From Rhodalgimonas zhirmunskyi (GTDB lineage: Bacteria > Pseudomonadota > Alphaproteobacteria > Rhodobacterales > Rhodobacteraceae): a stretch of 64,000 nucleotides of DNA. Made by a program: the position numbers and the translations under genes. The stretch is from positions 124,001-188,000 of the forward strand of contig JANFFA010000001.1 of the NCBI GenBank assembly GCA_030848925.1. The letters run 5' to 3'. The notes under the pieces were generated by a model, which worked only from the letters and a program-made list of their open reading frames with translations, did not search any database and was not told the DNA's origin. This document shows, one piece after another, positions 44,463 to 53,523 of the stretch; positions within the stretch are counted from its first letter, which is position 1; every line of letters begins with the position of its first letter.

Positions 44463-45767
44463 ATGCGCACATCGCGTAGACAGTTTTTTGCTCTGGCGGC
44501 TGGGGCCGGTGCGGCCGCATCTCTGGGGGCAGGGCAGGCGGCCCAAGCCGCGCGGGTCGCCACCAACGCCCATATCGTCATCCTTGGTGCGGGGGCCGCT
44601 GGCACCGCGCTCTCGAACCGTCTGGTCGAGCGTCTGGACGGCGCGCGCATCACCATCATCGACGGACGCCAGCAGCACTGGTATCAGCCCGGCTTCTCGC
44701 TGATCGCTGCTGGTTTGAAACCGTCCAACTACTCGGTCAGCCAGACGACCGATTGGCTGCCCAAGGGCGTCAACCTGATCAATGATTACGCCGCCAACAT
44801 CGATCCCGAAACGCGCAAGATCGCGCTGACCGGCGGCGACGTGGTCGAATATGACTACCTCATCCTTGCCCCCGGTCTGGAACTCGACAACGCCGGCATC
44901 GAAGGGTTTGACCTGTCGCTCGTCGGCAAGGAAGGCGTTGGCGCGCTCTATGCCGGCCCCGAGTATGCGGCCAAGACATGGACCGCGGCGCAGGCCTATA
45001 CCGAAAACGGCGGCGTCGGCCTGTTCACCCGCCCCGCGACGGAAATGAAATGCGCGGGCGCGCCGCTCAAGCATACTTTCCTGATTGACGATATTGGCCG
45101 CACGGCAGGCAATCGCGGCAAGATGGACATCCACTACATGAACAACTCGGGTGCGCTGTTCGGCGTGCCGATCGTCGCCGAAAAGGTCCGGATGCTGTTC
45201 GAAGATCGCGGCATCGCCCCGGAATATTCCCACGTTCTCAAGGCGATGGACCCGGGCGCCAAGCGCGCCACCTTTACCACGCCCGACGGCGACGTGGAAA
45301 TGGATTACGACTACATCCACGTCATCCCGCCCCAGCGCGCCCCCAAGGTGGTGCGTGAAAGCGGCCTCAGCTGGGCCGACAAATGGGTCGGACAGGGCTG
45401 GGCCGAGGTCGACATGGAAACCCTGCGCCACCTGCGCTACCCCGAGGTCTTCGCCGTTGGCGATGTCGCGGGCGTGCCCAAGGGCAAGACCGCGGCCAGC
45501 GTCAAGTGGCAGGTGCCGGTGGTCGAAGATCACCTTGTTGCAACCATCGCCGGTGACACCGCCGACACCACCTATAACGGCTATACCTCCTGCCCGATGA
45601 TCACCCGGGTGGGCCGCGCCATGCTGATCGAGTTTGATTACAAGAACAACCTTACCCCCAGCTTCCCGGGCATCATCGCCCCGCTGGAAGAGTTGTGGAT
45701 CAGCTGGCTGATGAAAGAGGTGGCGCTCAAGGCCACCTACAATGCCATGCTGCGTGGCAAGGCCTGA
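44463..45767 (+). CDS. Sulfide:quinone oxidoreductase, type II-like, Tat-exported
   Basis: The 434-residue FAD enzyme has a twin-arginine signal (RTSRRQFFALAAGAG) and the FAD-binding VILGAGAAGTALSNRL. Two cysteines lie in type II SQR contexts: C197 in EMKCAGAPLKHTF and C377 in YTSCPMITRVGRAM, with the C-terminal MLRGK tail also shared with the mitochondrial enzyme. It should oxidise sulfide to persulfide or polysulfide and reduce quinone. Export by Tat puts it on the periplasmic side. Flavocytochrome-c-type oxidoreductase is the alternative, but no cytochrome partner is next to it. A four-gene-independent unit with the DUF5368 gene is likely. Confidence 0.88.
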   Translation: MRTSRRQFFALAAGAGAAASLGAGQAAQAARVATNAHIVILGAGAAGTALSNRLVERLDGARITIIDGRQQHWYQPGFSLIAAGLKPSNYSVSQTTDWLPKGVNLINDYAANIDPETRKIALTGGDVVEYDYLILAPGLELDNAGIEGFDLSLVGKEGVGALYAGPEYAAKTWTAAQAYTENGGVGLFTRPATEMKCAGAPLKHTFLIDDIGRTAGNRGKMDIHYMNNSGALFGVPIVAEKVRMLFEDRGIAPEYSHVLKAMDPGAKRATFTTPDGDVEMDYDYIHVIPPQRAPKVVRESGLSWADKWVGQGWAEVDMETLRHLRYPEVFAVGDVAGVPKGKTAASVKWQVPVVEDHLVATIAGDTADTTYNGYTSCPMITRVGRAMLIEFDYKNNLTPSFPGIIAPLEELWISWLMKEVALKATYNAMLRGKA

Positions 45768-45789
45768 GGCCGGATAGAGGAGAGAACAG

Positions 45790-46158
45790 ATGAAAGACCT
45801 GACATTCACAACCCTCTGGGCCGTGTTCGAAGAAATCTTCGGCAAGGGCCTGTTCTGGGCCATGGTTGCCGCCGCCGTGCTGATCACGCTGGCCTATCTC
45901 TACGTGCTGATCCGCGACCGTTCGGTCAGCTGGCGCAAATTCCTGCTGGCGCAGCTTTCGATGCCGGTAGGGGCGGTGCTGGCGGTGCTGTTCGTGTTCT
46001 GGATCACCAATTCGGGCCTGCGCGACATCGGCGGGCCGATTGACGTGATCGTGGTGCTGGGCATTGCCGCGGTCGGGGCCGTGGGCATGGCGATCCTTGT
46101 CTATACGCTGGAATCGCTGCTCGGCACCAAGCGCACCGAAGGTGACCAGTTCGAATAA
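45790..46158 (+). CDS. DUF5368-like membrane protein, SQR partner
   Basis: The 122-residue protein has three membrane helices (about residues 20-42, 53-76 and 82-108) and a short soluble tail. It follows the SQR gene by 22 bp with GGAGAGAAC before its ATG, so the two are cotranscribed. A role as membrane anchor or quinone-site partner of the SQR is an inference from position alone. Confidence 0.75.
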   Translation: MKDLTFTTLWAVFEEIFGKGLFWAMVAAAVLITLAYLYVLIRDRSVSWRKFLLAQLSMPVGAVLAVLFVFWITNSGLRDIGGPIDVIVVLGIAAVGAVGMAILVYTLESLLGTKRTEGDQFE

Positions 46159-46186
46159 GCCCGCCTTATCGGTAATGTGAAAAAGA

Positions 46187-46213
46187 AACGGCGCGCCACA
46201 TCGGCGCGCCGTT
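46187..46213 (-). terminator. Terminator of the glycerophosphodiesterase gene
   Basis: AACGGCGCGCC pairs perfectly with GGCGCGCCGTT. The T-rich run (TTTCTTTTTC) is on the minus-strand side; the stem could also serve the plus-strand genes. Confidence 0.75.
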
Positions 46214-46234
46214 CCCGTTTCAGCCAGACAAGGC

Positions 46235-47458
46235 TCAGTTGCTTTGCGCCGCCATGCAGCTTGCGTAATAAGTCGTGGTCGCGGGCCAGTCCGAGAACAT
46301 GCCGACAATGCCCACGTCCTGCGCCAGAACATGCATCAACTCGAAGGTGTCGCCGTCATTGTCGGTCACGTCCTTGACCGATTTGTAATACCAGCCACCG
46401 CCACTGGCCAACGGACCCGAGCGTTCGAGCGACCACGCGATGATCTTCAGATCGGCCTCGCGCGCCTTCTCGGCCAGCGTCGAGGGCACCATTTTGCCAT
46501 CTTGGGCCGTGACCAGCATCCAGAGCGGCGGCGCGATGTAATTCACGCCCATGTCCTTCAACTCCTGCATGGTGTTGGGCCATGTCGCCTCGTCCATCGG
46601 GGAATAGCCCTCGATGTCATACTCATCCATCAGGTAAACGGCCTGCTTGCCGAACTCCGGCTCGGCTTTGATCCAGTAGAGCACGTCTTCAAGGTTGAAA
46701 CTCTGCGCCCAGACATCCGACGCCGGCACGCCCGCCGCCTTGTATTCGTCGATCATCTTCTGGGCGTAGTCTTCCTGCGTGAAGCCGTTGAACGGCATCT
46801 CGACCGACGGGGATTTAAGCTCGGGCGTGAACTTGACGCCCAGCCCCTTCAGCAACTCGATCGACTCGGCGTGGGTCATCAGCGTGCCGCTGGAGGCTGC
46901 ATAAAGATCGGTGCGCCACGACGGGGTGGCGTTCATGTAGCCCGCCACATCAGTCGCGCTCTTGTCGGCGGCATCCATCTTGGCCTTGAGGCTTTTGAAC
47001 TCCTCCAGCGTGATATCCGAGGCGCGGCATTCGGCCGACGCGCCCTTGTCACCCGAGGCAGGCGAAAAGCCGGTGGTGCATTTCGCGGCCAGATCGGTGC
47101 CAAGAATGTTGGTAGTGGTGTGCAGGTCGTTCTGCGCGTGGCGGCAGACAAGTTGCTTGTCGGCGGTGAAGGTCACGTCACACTCGACAATGCCCGCGCC
47201 CATCTGTGCCGCGGCGCGATAGGATTCCAGCGTATGCTCGGGGAACATCAGCGGCGCGCCCCGGTGCCCGATCGAAAAATCGCTGCGCACAGGCTCAACA
47301 TCGGCGCAGGCGGCCAGCTTGGTTTTCAGCGCGCTGTCTTCCATCTGCGAGATCAGGAAGGCCGGGCGCGGCCCAAGCTCGATTCGCTCGGCCACAGCGG
47401 GGGTCGCCACGGTGGTAAGCGCCAGCAGGCCAAGCGCGCAATTGCGGGATAGTTGCAT
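46235..47458 (-). CDS. Periplasmic glycerophosphodiester phosphodiesterase
   Basis: The 407-residue GDPD-family enzyme has a Sec signal peptide (cleavage after AVA near residue 23). The metal-site motif [16 protein letters not shown] comes with [19 protein letters not shown], giving the family's His-Arg, Glu, Glu-x-Asp and His residues. It should release glycerol-3-phosphate from phospholipid-derived diesters. It carries several inserts, making it longer than GlpQ. It is divergent from rne. Confidence 0.9.
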   Translation of the reverse strand: MQLSRNCALGLLALTTVATPAVAERIELGPRPAFLISQMEDSALKTKLAACADVEPVRSDFSIGHRGAPLMFPEHTLESYRAAAQMGAGIVECDVTFTADKQLVCRHAQNDLHTTTNILGTDLAAKCTTGFSPASGDKGASAECRASDITLEEFKSLKAKMDAADKSATDVAGYMNATPSWRTDLYAASSGTLMTHAESIELLKGLGVKFTPELKSPSVEMPFNGFTQEDYAQKMIDEYKAAGVPASDVWAQSFNLEDVLYWIKAEPEFGKQAVYLMDEYDIEGYSPMDEATWPNTMQELKDMGVNYIAPPLWMLVTAQDGKMVPSTLAEKAREADLKIIAWSLERSGPLASGGGWYYKSVKDVTDNDGDTFELMHVLAQDVGIVGMFSDWPATTTYYASCMAAQSN

Positions 47459-48030
47459 TGAATAAAGCTCCTCATTGGTGGCCGGTCATGGCCGTTCGCA
47501 CCGCCGGGCAAGCAATCGGATTGGCGGTTCGGGGGCCTTATGGGCGCAGCTTTGTAACGCCCGCATGTCATCGCATAGAAAGCCTGCAAAATCGAACGAT
47601 CGCCCCGAAACGCCCGCCGGACACAGCATCCATGCGCGATTTTGCATTGTAATCGCCCCGTCACTGCCCTTATGTAAAGGGACGGCCAAACGTGCGATCT
47701 GCACCGGCCGGATGAGTTTCGCTGTCATGGCATCGGGTTACGGAACAAACCGGCCCCCTACCGGACAGACCGATTGGGTCCTGGCGACAGGACCACTAGA
47801 ACGCCCGCCGTTCCAAACAGGGATGATCCGGGCATATAAACGGGCGCTGACAAGCACTATTCTCAGCGCCGGAGAAGAACCGCGATGAAGCGCGCGAAAA
47901 CTTTGAGAGCACGAGCAGGGGCAGATGATGTCCGGCAGTGCAGCGCGTTTTCAATTGCCCAAAATAGTCACCTCGAACATCGTGCCGCTCCCCCGGGGGC
48001 GGCATTGCGTTTGACGTGCGAATGGAAAAC
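47459..48030. other. 572-bp divergent gap with the long rne leader
   Basis: No conserved gene is visible. The right part contains a perfect hairpin and a short upstream frame (both discussed separately), followed by an AT-richer stretch up to the rne start. Long leaders are usual for rne, whose mRNA is an autoregulatory target of RNase E in other bacteria. Confidence 0.55.
47843..47870 (+). promoter_or_regulatory. Hairpin in the rne leader
   Basis: GGCGCTGA pairs perfectly with TCAGCGCC around a 12-base loop, about 160 bp before the rne start. No T-run follows, so it is not a standard terminator and may be an RNA regulatory element or a 5' protecting stem. Confidence 0.5.
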
Positions 48031-50940
48031 ATGGCCAAGAAAATGCTTATCGATGCCACCCACGCGGAAGAAACCCGCGTTGTGGTGGTGGACGGAAACA
48101 AGGTTGAGGAATTTGACTTTGAATCCGAAAACAAACGCCAGCTTGCCGGCAATATCTATCTAGCCAAGGTGACCCGCGTGGAGCCTTCGCTCCAGGCGGC
48201 CTTCGTTGATTACGGCGGCAACCGTCACGGCTTCCTCGCTTTTTCGGAAATTCACCCCGATTACTACCAGATCCCGGTCGCCGACCGTGAAAAGCTGATG
48301 GAAGAAGAGCGCGCCTATGCCGAGGCATTGAAAACGCGCGAAGACGAAGAAGAAAAGAAACCGCGCCGCTCACGCCGCCGCTCCAAGCCCAAGGCCGAAG
48401 AGACGCGCAGCGATGATGCCGTTGAAACCCGTGAAATCGACGGGATGGAGACGATCGACCTCGACGTAGGCGGCACGCAGGATAACGGCGCCGATGCGCC
48501 TGCGGGCGAAGATACGCTCGAAGGCCACTCGCCGATGGATCTCGTGGCCGACACCCCGGTCGAAGAGCCCACAGAAGATGCGGGCGAAGAAACCGATGAA
48601 GACGCAGGTGCGCGGACCGAGCAATCCGACGAAGACCTGTCCGCCGACGAGCCTGACGATCAGGACGCGGACGAGGACGACGAAAACGGCGTCGAGACCG
48701 ACGATGACACCGGCGAAGCCCACGCCAAGGACAGCACCATCGAGTCGGTCGCCGACGACGATGATCACATGGATATCCGCCCGCCGCGCAAACCGCGCCC
48801 GCGCCGCTACAAGATCCAAGAAGTCATCAAGGTCCGTCAGATCCTGCTGGTGCAGGTCGTCAAGGAAGAGCGCGGCAACAAGGGCGCCGCACTGACCACC
48901 TATCTCAGCCTTGCGGGCCGTTACTGCGTGCTCATGCCCAACACCGCGCGTGGCGGTGGCATCAGCCGCAAGATCGTGAACGCCGCCGACCGCAAGAAGC
49001 TCAAGGAAATTGCGAACGAGATCGAAGTGCCGCAAGGCGCGGGCCTGATCGTGCGCACCGCCGGGGCCAAACGCACCAAGACCGAGATCAAGCGCGACTA
49101 CGAATACCTTCAGCGTCTGTGGGAGCAGATCCGCGAACTGACGCTGAAATCCATCGCGCCGGCGAAAATCTATGAAGAGGGCGACCTGATCAAACGCTCG
49201 ATCCGCGATCTTTACAGCCGCGAGATCGACGAAGTTCTGGTCGAGGGCGAGCGCGGCTACCGCATCGCCAAGGACTTCATGAAAATGATCATGCCGTCCC
49301 ACGCCAAGAACGTGAAGCTCTACGCCGAACAGATGCCGCTTTTCGCGCGCTATCAGGTGGAAAGCTACCTCGGCTCGATGTTCAACCCGACGGTGCAACT
49401 CAAATCCGGTGGCTACATCGTGATCGGCGTGACCGAGGCGCTTGTCGCCATCGACGTGAACTCGGGCCGTGCCACCAAGGAAGGCTCGATCGAGGAAACC
49501 GCGCTCAAGACCAACCTTGAGGCCGCCGAAGAAGTGGCGCGTCAGCTGCGCCTGCGCGACCTTGCCGGCCTGATCGTGATCGACTTCATCGACATGGACG
49601 AGCGGCGCAACAACAACGCCGTCGAAAAGCGCATCAAGGACAAGCTCAAGACCGACCGCGCCCGCATTCAAGTGGGCCGCATCTCGGGCTTTGGCCTGAT
49701 GGAGATGAGCCGCCAGCGCCTGCGCCCCGGCATGATCGAGGCCACGACACAACCGTGCCCGTCGTGCCACGGCACCGGCCTGATCCGCTCGGACGACAAT
49801 CTCGCGCTGCAGATCCTGCGCCAGATGGAAGAAGAGGGCACCCGCGGGCGTTCGCGCGAAGTGCTGCTGAAATGTCCGGTGGGCATCGCCAACTTCCTGA
49901 TGAACCAGAAGCGCGAGCACGTCGCCCAGATTGAGGCGCGCTACGGCCTGTCCGTGCGCATCGAGGGCGATCCCATGCTGATCTCGCCCGATTACACGCT
50001 TGAAAAGTTCAAGACGGCCACCCGCGTCGTGCCCGAAGTCACCGCTCCGGTCGTCTCGGTCGACACCACGCTGATGGACCAGATCGACGCCGAGGACGAG
50101 GCCGAGGAAGAGGTCGAAGAGACCGCCACCCAGGACGAGGAAACCCCCAAGCCCAAGAAGCGCCGCCGTCGCCGGTCGCGCCGTCGCAAGACCAATGGCG
50201 AGGGTGAGGACCAGAACGGTGAGCAGAACGGCGAAAGCGATGACGCCGAGACGACACCTTCGGACACGACGGACGAGGTGAACGCCGAGGCCGCCGCATC
50301 CGAGGCCAAGGCAGAAGAGACCGGCGAAACCCCGGCCTCGGAAACCCCTGAAACCCCTGAAGCGTCCGAAGAAGAGCAAAAGCCCAAACGCCGTAGCCGC
50401 AGCCGCAAGAAGGCCGACACCACGGATGAGGCCAAGCCCGAAGCCGAAGACGCCGCCGAAAAGCCCAAGCGCACCACGCGCAGCCGCAAGAAGAAGACGG
50501 ACGAGGCAACCGACGCCCCGGCAGACGACGCCAAGGCCGAAGACACCGCCGATAAGCCCAAGCGCGTCACGCGGACCCGCAAGAAGGCGGCGGATACCGA
50601 AGCCAAGCCCGACGCCGAAAAGGCCGGGGAAAAGCCCAAACGCGCGCCGCGTAGCCGTGCGAAAAAGGCCGCCGATGCACCCGCTGAAGCGGCTGTAGAG
50701 GCCCCGGTCGAAGTCGCGGAAAAGGCCGCAGAAAAGGCCCCAGAAAAGGCCCCGGAAGAGGCCAAGGTCGAGGTTTCCTCCACGCCCGCGCCCGAGAAAG
50801 CACTCGAGCCCGCCGCAGAAGAGACCGTGACCGCCGATCCGGTGGCTACAGCCGAACCTGCAGTGGCCGAAGCCGCGCCCGCCGCGAGCGAAGACAAAAA
50901 GCCCAAGCGCCGTGGCTGGTGGTCGCTCTCCAAGGGCTGA
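48031..50940 (+). CDS. rne: Ribonuclease E/G family endoribonuclease
   Basis: The 969-residue degradosome nuclease begins MAKKMLIDATHAEETRVVV. The S1 domain is split by a very acidic, disordered insertion (about residues 85-255), as in other alphaproteobacterial RNase E. The catalytic metal site is in AIDVNSGRAT (about 475) and IDFIDMDERRNNN (about 517), and the zinc-link CPSCHGTG is near 575. From about 690 the tail is Ala/Glu/Lys/Arg-rich with repeated KPKRxxRxRKK blocks for RNA and partner binding. The start 48031 is preferred; ATG 48022 and GTG 48016 are in frame. A UUCG-loop terminator follows. Confidence 0.96.
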   Translation: MAKKMLIDATHAEETRVVVVDGNKVEEFDFESENKRQLAGNIYLAKVTRVEPSLQAAFVDYGGNRHGFLAFSEIHPDYYQIPVADREKLMEEERAYAEALKTREDEEEKKPRRSRRRSKPKAEETRSDDAVETREIDGMETIDLDVGGTQDNGADAPAGEDTLEGHSPMDLVADTPVEEPTEDAGEETDEDAGARTEQSDEDLSADEPDDQDADEDDENGVETDDDTGEAHAKDSTIESVADDDDHMDIRPPRKPRPRRYKIQEVIKVRQILLVQVVKEERGNKGAALTTYLSLAGRYCVLMPNTARGGGISRKIVNAADRKKLKEIANEIEVPQGAGLIVRTAGAKRTKTEIKRDYEYLQRLWEQIRELTLKSIAPAKIYEEGDLIKRSIRDLYSREIDEVLVEGERGYRIAKDFMKMIMPSHAKNVKLYAEQMPLFARYQVESYLGSMFNPTVQLKSGGYIVIGVTEALVAIDVNSGRATKEGSIEETALKTNLEAAEEVARQLRLRDLAGLIVIDFIDMDERRNNNAVEKRIKDKLKTDRARIQVGRISGFGLMEMSRQRLRPGMIEATTQPCPSCHGTGLIRSDDNLALQILRQMEEEGTRGRSREVLLKCPVGIANFLMNQKREHVAQIEARYGLSVRIEGDPMLISPDYTLEKFKTATRVVPEVTAPVVSVDTTLMDQIDAEDEAEEEVEETATQDEETPKPKKRRRRRSRRRKTNGEGEDQNGEQNGESDDAETTPSDTTDEVNAEAAASEAKAEETGETPASETPETPEASEEEQKPKRRSRSRKKADTTDEAKPEAEDAAEKPKRTTRSRKKKTDEATDAPADDAKAEDTADKPKRVTRTRKKAADTEAKPDAEKAGEKPKRAPRSRAKKAADAPAEAAVEAPVEVAEKAAEKAPEKAPEEAKVEVSSTPAPEKALEPAAEETVTADPVATAEPAVAEAAPAASEDKKPKRRGWWSLSKG

Positions 50941-50967
50941 TCCACGCGCAATAGGATGAAACACCAA

Positions 50968-51000
50968 GCGCCGCGTCCCTTCGGGGGCGCGGCGTTTTTC
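50968..51000 (+). terminator. Rho-independent terminator after rne
   Basis: GCGCCGCGTCCC and GGGGCGCGGCGT form a long stem capped by a UUCG tetraloop, followed by TTTTT. Confidence 0.9.
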
Positions 51001-51040
51001 TGTCATATGGGCCTGTCATGTGGGAATATGTCCCGAAGGC

Positions 51041-51271
51041 TCAGCCGCGCCGCACCACGTAAAGCGTGGCGTCGCCCTCGCTCTGCGTCTCGCGCAGTTC
51101 ATGGCTTTCCTCGGCACAGAAATGCGGAATGTCGATCACGGCAATCGGATCGTCGGCCCAAAGCCGCACCTCACCGCCCGGCGCAACCTGCAACAGCGCC
51201 TTGCGCAGCCGCAAGACGGGCAGGGGGCAGCGTAGCCCGCGTGCGTCGATTATATCGCTTTCATGCTCCAT
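51041..51271 (-). CDS. TusA/SirA-like sulfur carrier protein
   Basis: The 76-residue protein has the family motif LRCPLPVLRLRKAL, whose Cys carries a persulfide. It continues with the usual VRLWADDPIAVIDIPHFC, with a second Cys. TusA proteins relay sulfur to tRNA thiolation, cofactor synthesis or sulfur oxidation pathways. It is divergent from ccdA (94-bp gap) and convergent with rne. Confidence 0.92.
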   Translation of the reverse strand: MEHESDIIDARGLRCPLPVLRLRKALLQVAPGGEVRLWADDPIAVIDIPHFCAEESHELRETQSEGDATLYVVRRG

Positions 51272-51364
51272 GCCCGCCCCATAGCGCCTCTCTGAAATAC
51301 CGTCCACGCATTTGTGACACCGTGCCGCGTGACGCCGCCGCGCGAATCCCCTAACAGGGACACC

Positions 51365-52108
51365 ATGTTCGGATTTGAAATCATCGACGCCAGCCTTCTG
51401 CCGGCCATGCTGATCGCGCTCTTCGCGGGGCTGATCTCATTCGCAAGCCCCTGTGTCCTGCCCATCGTGCCGCCTTACCTGGCCTATATGTCGGGCACCA
51501 CGCTGGCCGATCTCAACGCGGGCAAGAACCGCGCGCTGATCCCGGCGCTGTTCTTCGTACTGGGCCTGTCGACCGTGTTCCTGATCATGGGCTTTGCCGC
51601 CTCGATGCTGGGGCAGGCGATCCTGCAATGGCAGGACTGGCTCAACACCATCGCCGGGATCCTCGTGATGATCTTCGGCGCGCATTTCGTCGGCGTCTAC
51701 CGGATCGGCTTTCTCGATCGCGAGGCACGGCTTGATGCGGGCGATCAGGGCGGCTCGTCCTTCGGCGCGTATCTGCTGGGCCTTGCCTTCGCCTTCGGCT
51801 GGACGCCCTGCATCGGGCCGCAGCTCTCTGCCATCCTGACGCTGGCCGCGAACGAGGCCTCGCTGGCGCGCGGCACACTGCTGCTGGCGGTCTATGCGGC
51901 GGGGCTGGGCATTCCCTTCCTGCTGGTCGCGGCCTTCCTGCCGCGCATGGGCGGGCTGATGGGCTGGATGAAGCGCCACATGGAGCAGATCGAAAAGGTC
52001 ATGGGCCTGCTACTCTGGACCATCGGTTTGATGATGCTGACGGGCGGGTTCTCGGCCATGTCGTCGTGGCTGCTCGACACCTTCCCGGCACTGCAAAACA
52101 TCGGCTGA
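51365..52108 (+). CDS. ccdA: Cytochrome c biogenesis protein CcdA (thiol-disulfide transporter)
   Basis: The 247-residue membrane protein has six helices. The two redox cysteines are in FASPCVLPIVPPYL and GWTPCIGPQLSAIL, the DsbD-gamma/CcdA signature. It passes reducing equivalents from cytosolic thioredoxin to periplasmic apocytochrome c and similar substrates. ATG 51365 is chosen because it starts directly before the first helix; the longer frame from 51314 is unsupported. Confidence 0.94.
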   Translation: MFGFEIIDASLLPAMLIALFAGLISFASPCVLPIVPPYLAYMSGTTLADLNAGKNRALIPALFFVLGLSTVFLIMGFAASMLGQAILQWQDWLNTIAGILVMIFGAHFVGVYRIGFLDREARLDAGDQGGSSFGAYLLGLAFAFGWTPCIGPQLSAILTLAANEASLARGTLLLAVYAAGLGIPFLLVAAFLPRMGGLMGWMKRHMEQIEKVMGLLLWTIGLMMLTGGFSAMSSWLLDTFPALQNIG

Positions 52109-52176
52109 ACCGGGCCAAAGGTTAACGCAAATCGCGATTCGCGCGCCGCGCATCACGCCCGACAGGGGGCAGACGG

Positions 52177-52198
52177 TTTGCATACGCTTTGCAGACGC
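52177..52198 (+). repeat. 11-bp direct repeat before the hydrolase-P450 operon
   Basis: TTTGCATACGC at 52177-52187 is followed at once by TTTGCAGACGC, differing at one base. An 11-bp period puts both on the same helix face, which suits a regulator-binding site 100-120 bp before the gene. Confidence 0.45.
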
Positions 52199-52296
52199 CC
52201 GTATTCGCCAGTTTGGCAGGGTTAATATGGCGCACGTTTGCCGCCTTACTTCGGCCCCAGTGATCCGCTAGGCTCTGCGCAAACGAGGGCCGTGAA

Positions 52297-53523
52297 ATGG
52301 CTGCTGAGCAGGCGAAAAAGGTGACAAAACGCCGGGTGTTCTACATTCCCGGCTATGACCCCATTCATCCCCGCCGCTACCGCGAACTCTATCGCAAAGA
52401 GGGCGCGGAGCAGGCGAAGATTTCCGGCTACACAATTGAATTGTCACCGAAAAAATCCGGTGGCCCCTATGGCTGGCACGTCCATGGAGAGATCGAAGGA
52501 GGTCGGACCGAGGCCGATTTCGAAGTGCTTGTCTGGTCCGATATCGTGCGCGATTCGATGGGCCTTTCGATCCCCGCCACCTACTTGCAACTCGCCCGCA
52601 CCGCCTGGACCTATATCGGATCGGGCGCGCTCTGGCGGTTGATGAAGCTCAGGAAAGGCCCGGTCATCGCCGCGCTCTATCCGGTTTTATTCCTTTTGTT
52701 GCAATTGGTTGCAGCGCTCCTTGTCGCCTGGGGCCTCGGCGCTTTGCTGGGCCTTCTGCACCCGATGCTGGCGTGGGCAGGGCTGCTTGTGGTGCCCGTC
52801 ATCCTGCGCTGGTTCAAGGCCAAGGATGGCAAGTTCTTTGCCTACTACCTGATGCACGATTATGCCTATTCCGCCCAATCCAAAGGCGCCAACCCGCCCG
52901 AACTTGAGGCCCGCATGGCCGAATTCGCAGACCGGATTGCGCAATCCTTACAAGGGGATAGCGATGAGGTTCTGATCGTTGGTCACAGCTCGGGCGCGCA
53001 TCTTGCGGTATCGATCCTGTCGGACCTGATCCGCGCGGGCCGGGTGCCCGCCGATGGACCCGTGTTGTCGTTCCTGTCGCTGGGGCAGGTGGTGCCGATG
53101 GTCTCGTTCCTGCCAAAGGCGAGCCGCCTGCGCGCAGACTTGCAATTTTTGTCCCAAAGGCAAGAGCTTAGCTGGGTCGACGTCACCGCGCCCGGCGACG
53201 GCTGCGCCTTCGCGCTTTGCGATCCGGTCGCCGTATCGGGCGTCGCCCCAAAGGGCAAGCGCTGGCCACTGGTCATATCCGCCGCTTTCACGCAGACACT
53301 GTCACCAGAGCGCTGGAAAGAGCTGCGCTGGCGCTTTTTTCGGCTGCATTTTCAATACCTTTGCGCTTTTGATCGGCCCGGCGACTACGACTATTTCCGC
53401 ATCACCGCCGGCCCCGCGACACTGGCCGCGCGCTATGCGGGGCGCAACCCATCCGGCAGCCGTATCGAGGCCCCGGTAAACCGTTTTACGAGTGTGGATG
53501 ATGACATCAGTTCTGCCGCCTAA
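52297..53523 (+). CDS. Membrane-associated alpha/beta-hydrolase fold protein
   Basis: The 408-residue protein starts with a strand RRVFYIPGYDPIHPRRYREL. Two membrane helices lie near residues 125-150 and 152-168. A nucleophile elbow GHSSGAHLAVSIL follows, with Ser in GxSxG form. A lipase- or esterase-like activity is plausible; the acid and His residues cannot be placed with certainty. Its last 23 bases overlap the P450 gene, so the two proteins should be made together and may act on the same hydrophobic substrate. Confidence 0.8.
   Translation: MAAEQAKKVTKRRVFYIPGYDPIHPRRYRELYRKEGAEQAKISGYTIELSPKKSGGPYGWHVHGEIEGGRTEADFEVLVWSDIVRDSMGLSIPATYLQLARTAWTYIGSGALWRLMKLRKGPVIAALYPVLFLLLQLVAALLVAWGLGALLGLLHPMLAWAGLLVVPVILRWFKAKDGKFFAYYLMHDYAYSAQSKGANPPELEARMAEFADRIAQSLQGDSDEVLIVGHSSGAHLAVSILSDLIRAGRVPADGPVLSFLSLGQVVPMVSFLPKASRLRADLQFLSQRQELSWVDVTAPGDGCAFALCDPVAVSGVAPKGKRWPLVISAAFTQTLSPERWKELRWRFFRLHFQYLCAFDRPGDYDYFRITAGPATLAARYAGRNPSGSRIEAPVNRFTSVDDDISSAA

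Noticed and set aside
47475..47888. 137-codon plus-strand frame in the rne leader
   Set aside because: Composition and residues look random; no start context or motif.
48370..51006. 878-codon open frame opposite rne
   Set aside because: Its translation is Phe/Gly/Leu-rich low complexity produced by the acidic and Lys/Ala-rich parts of RNase E read backwards.
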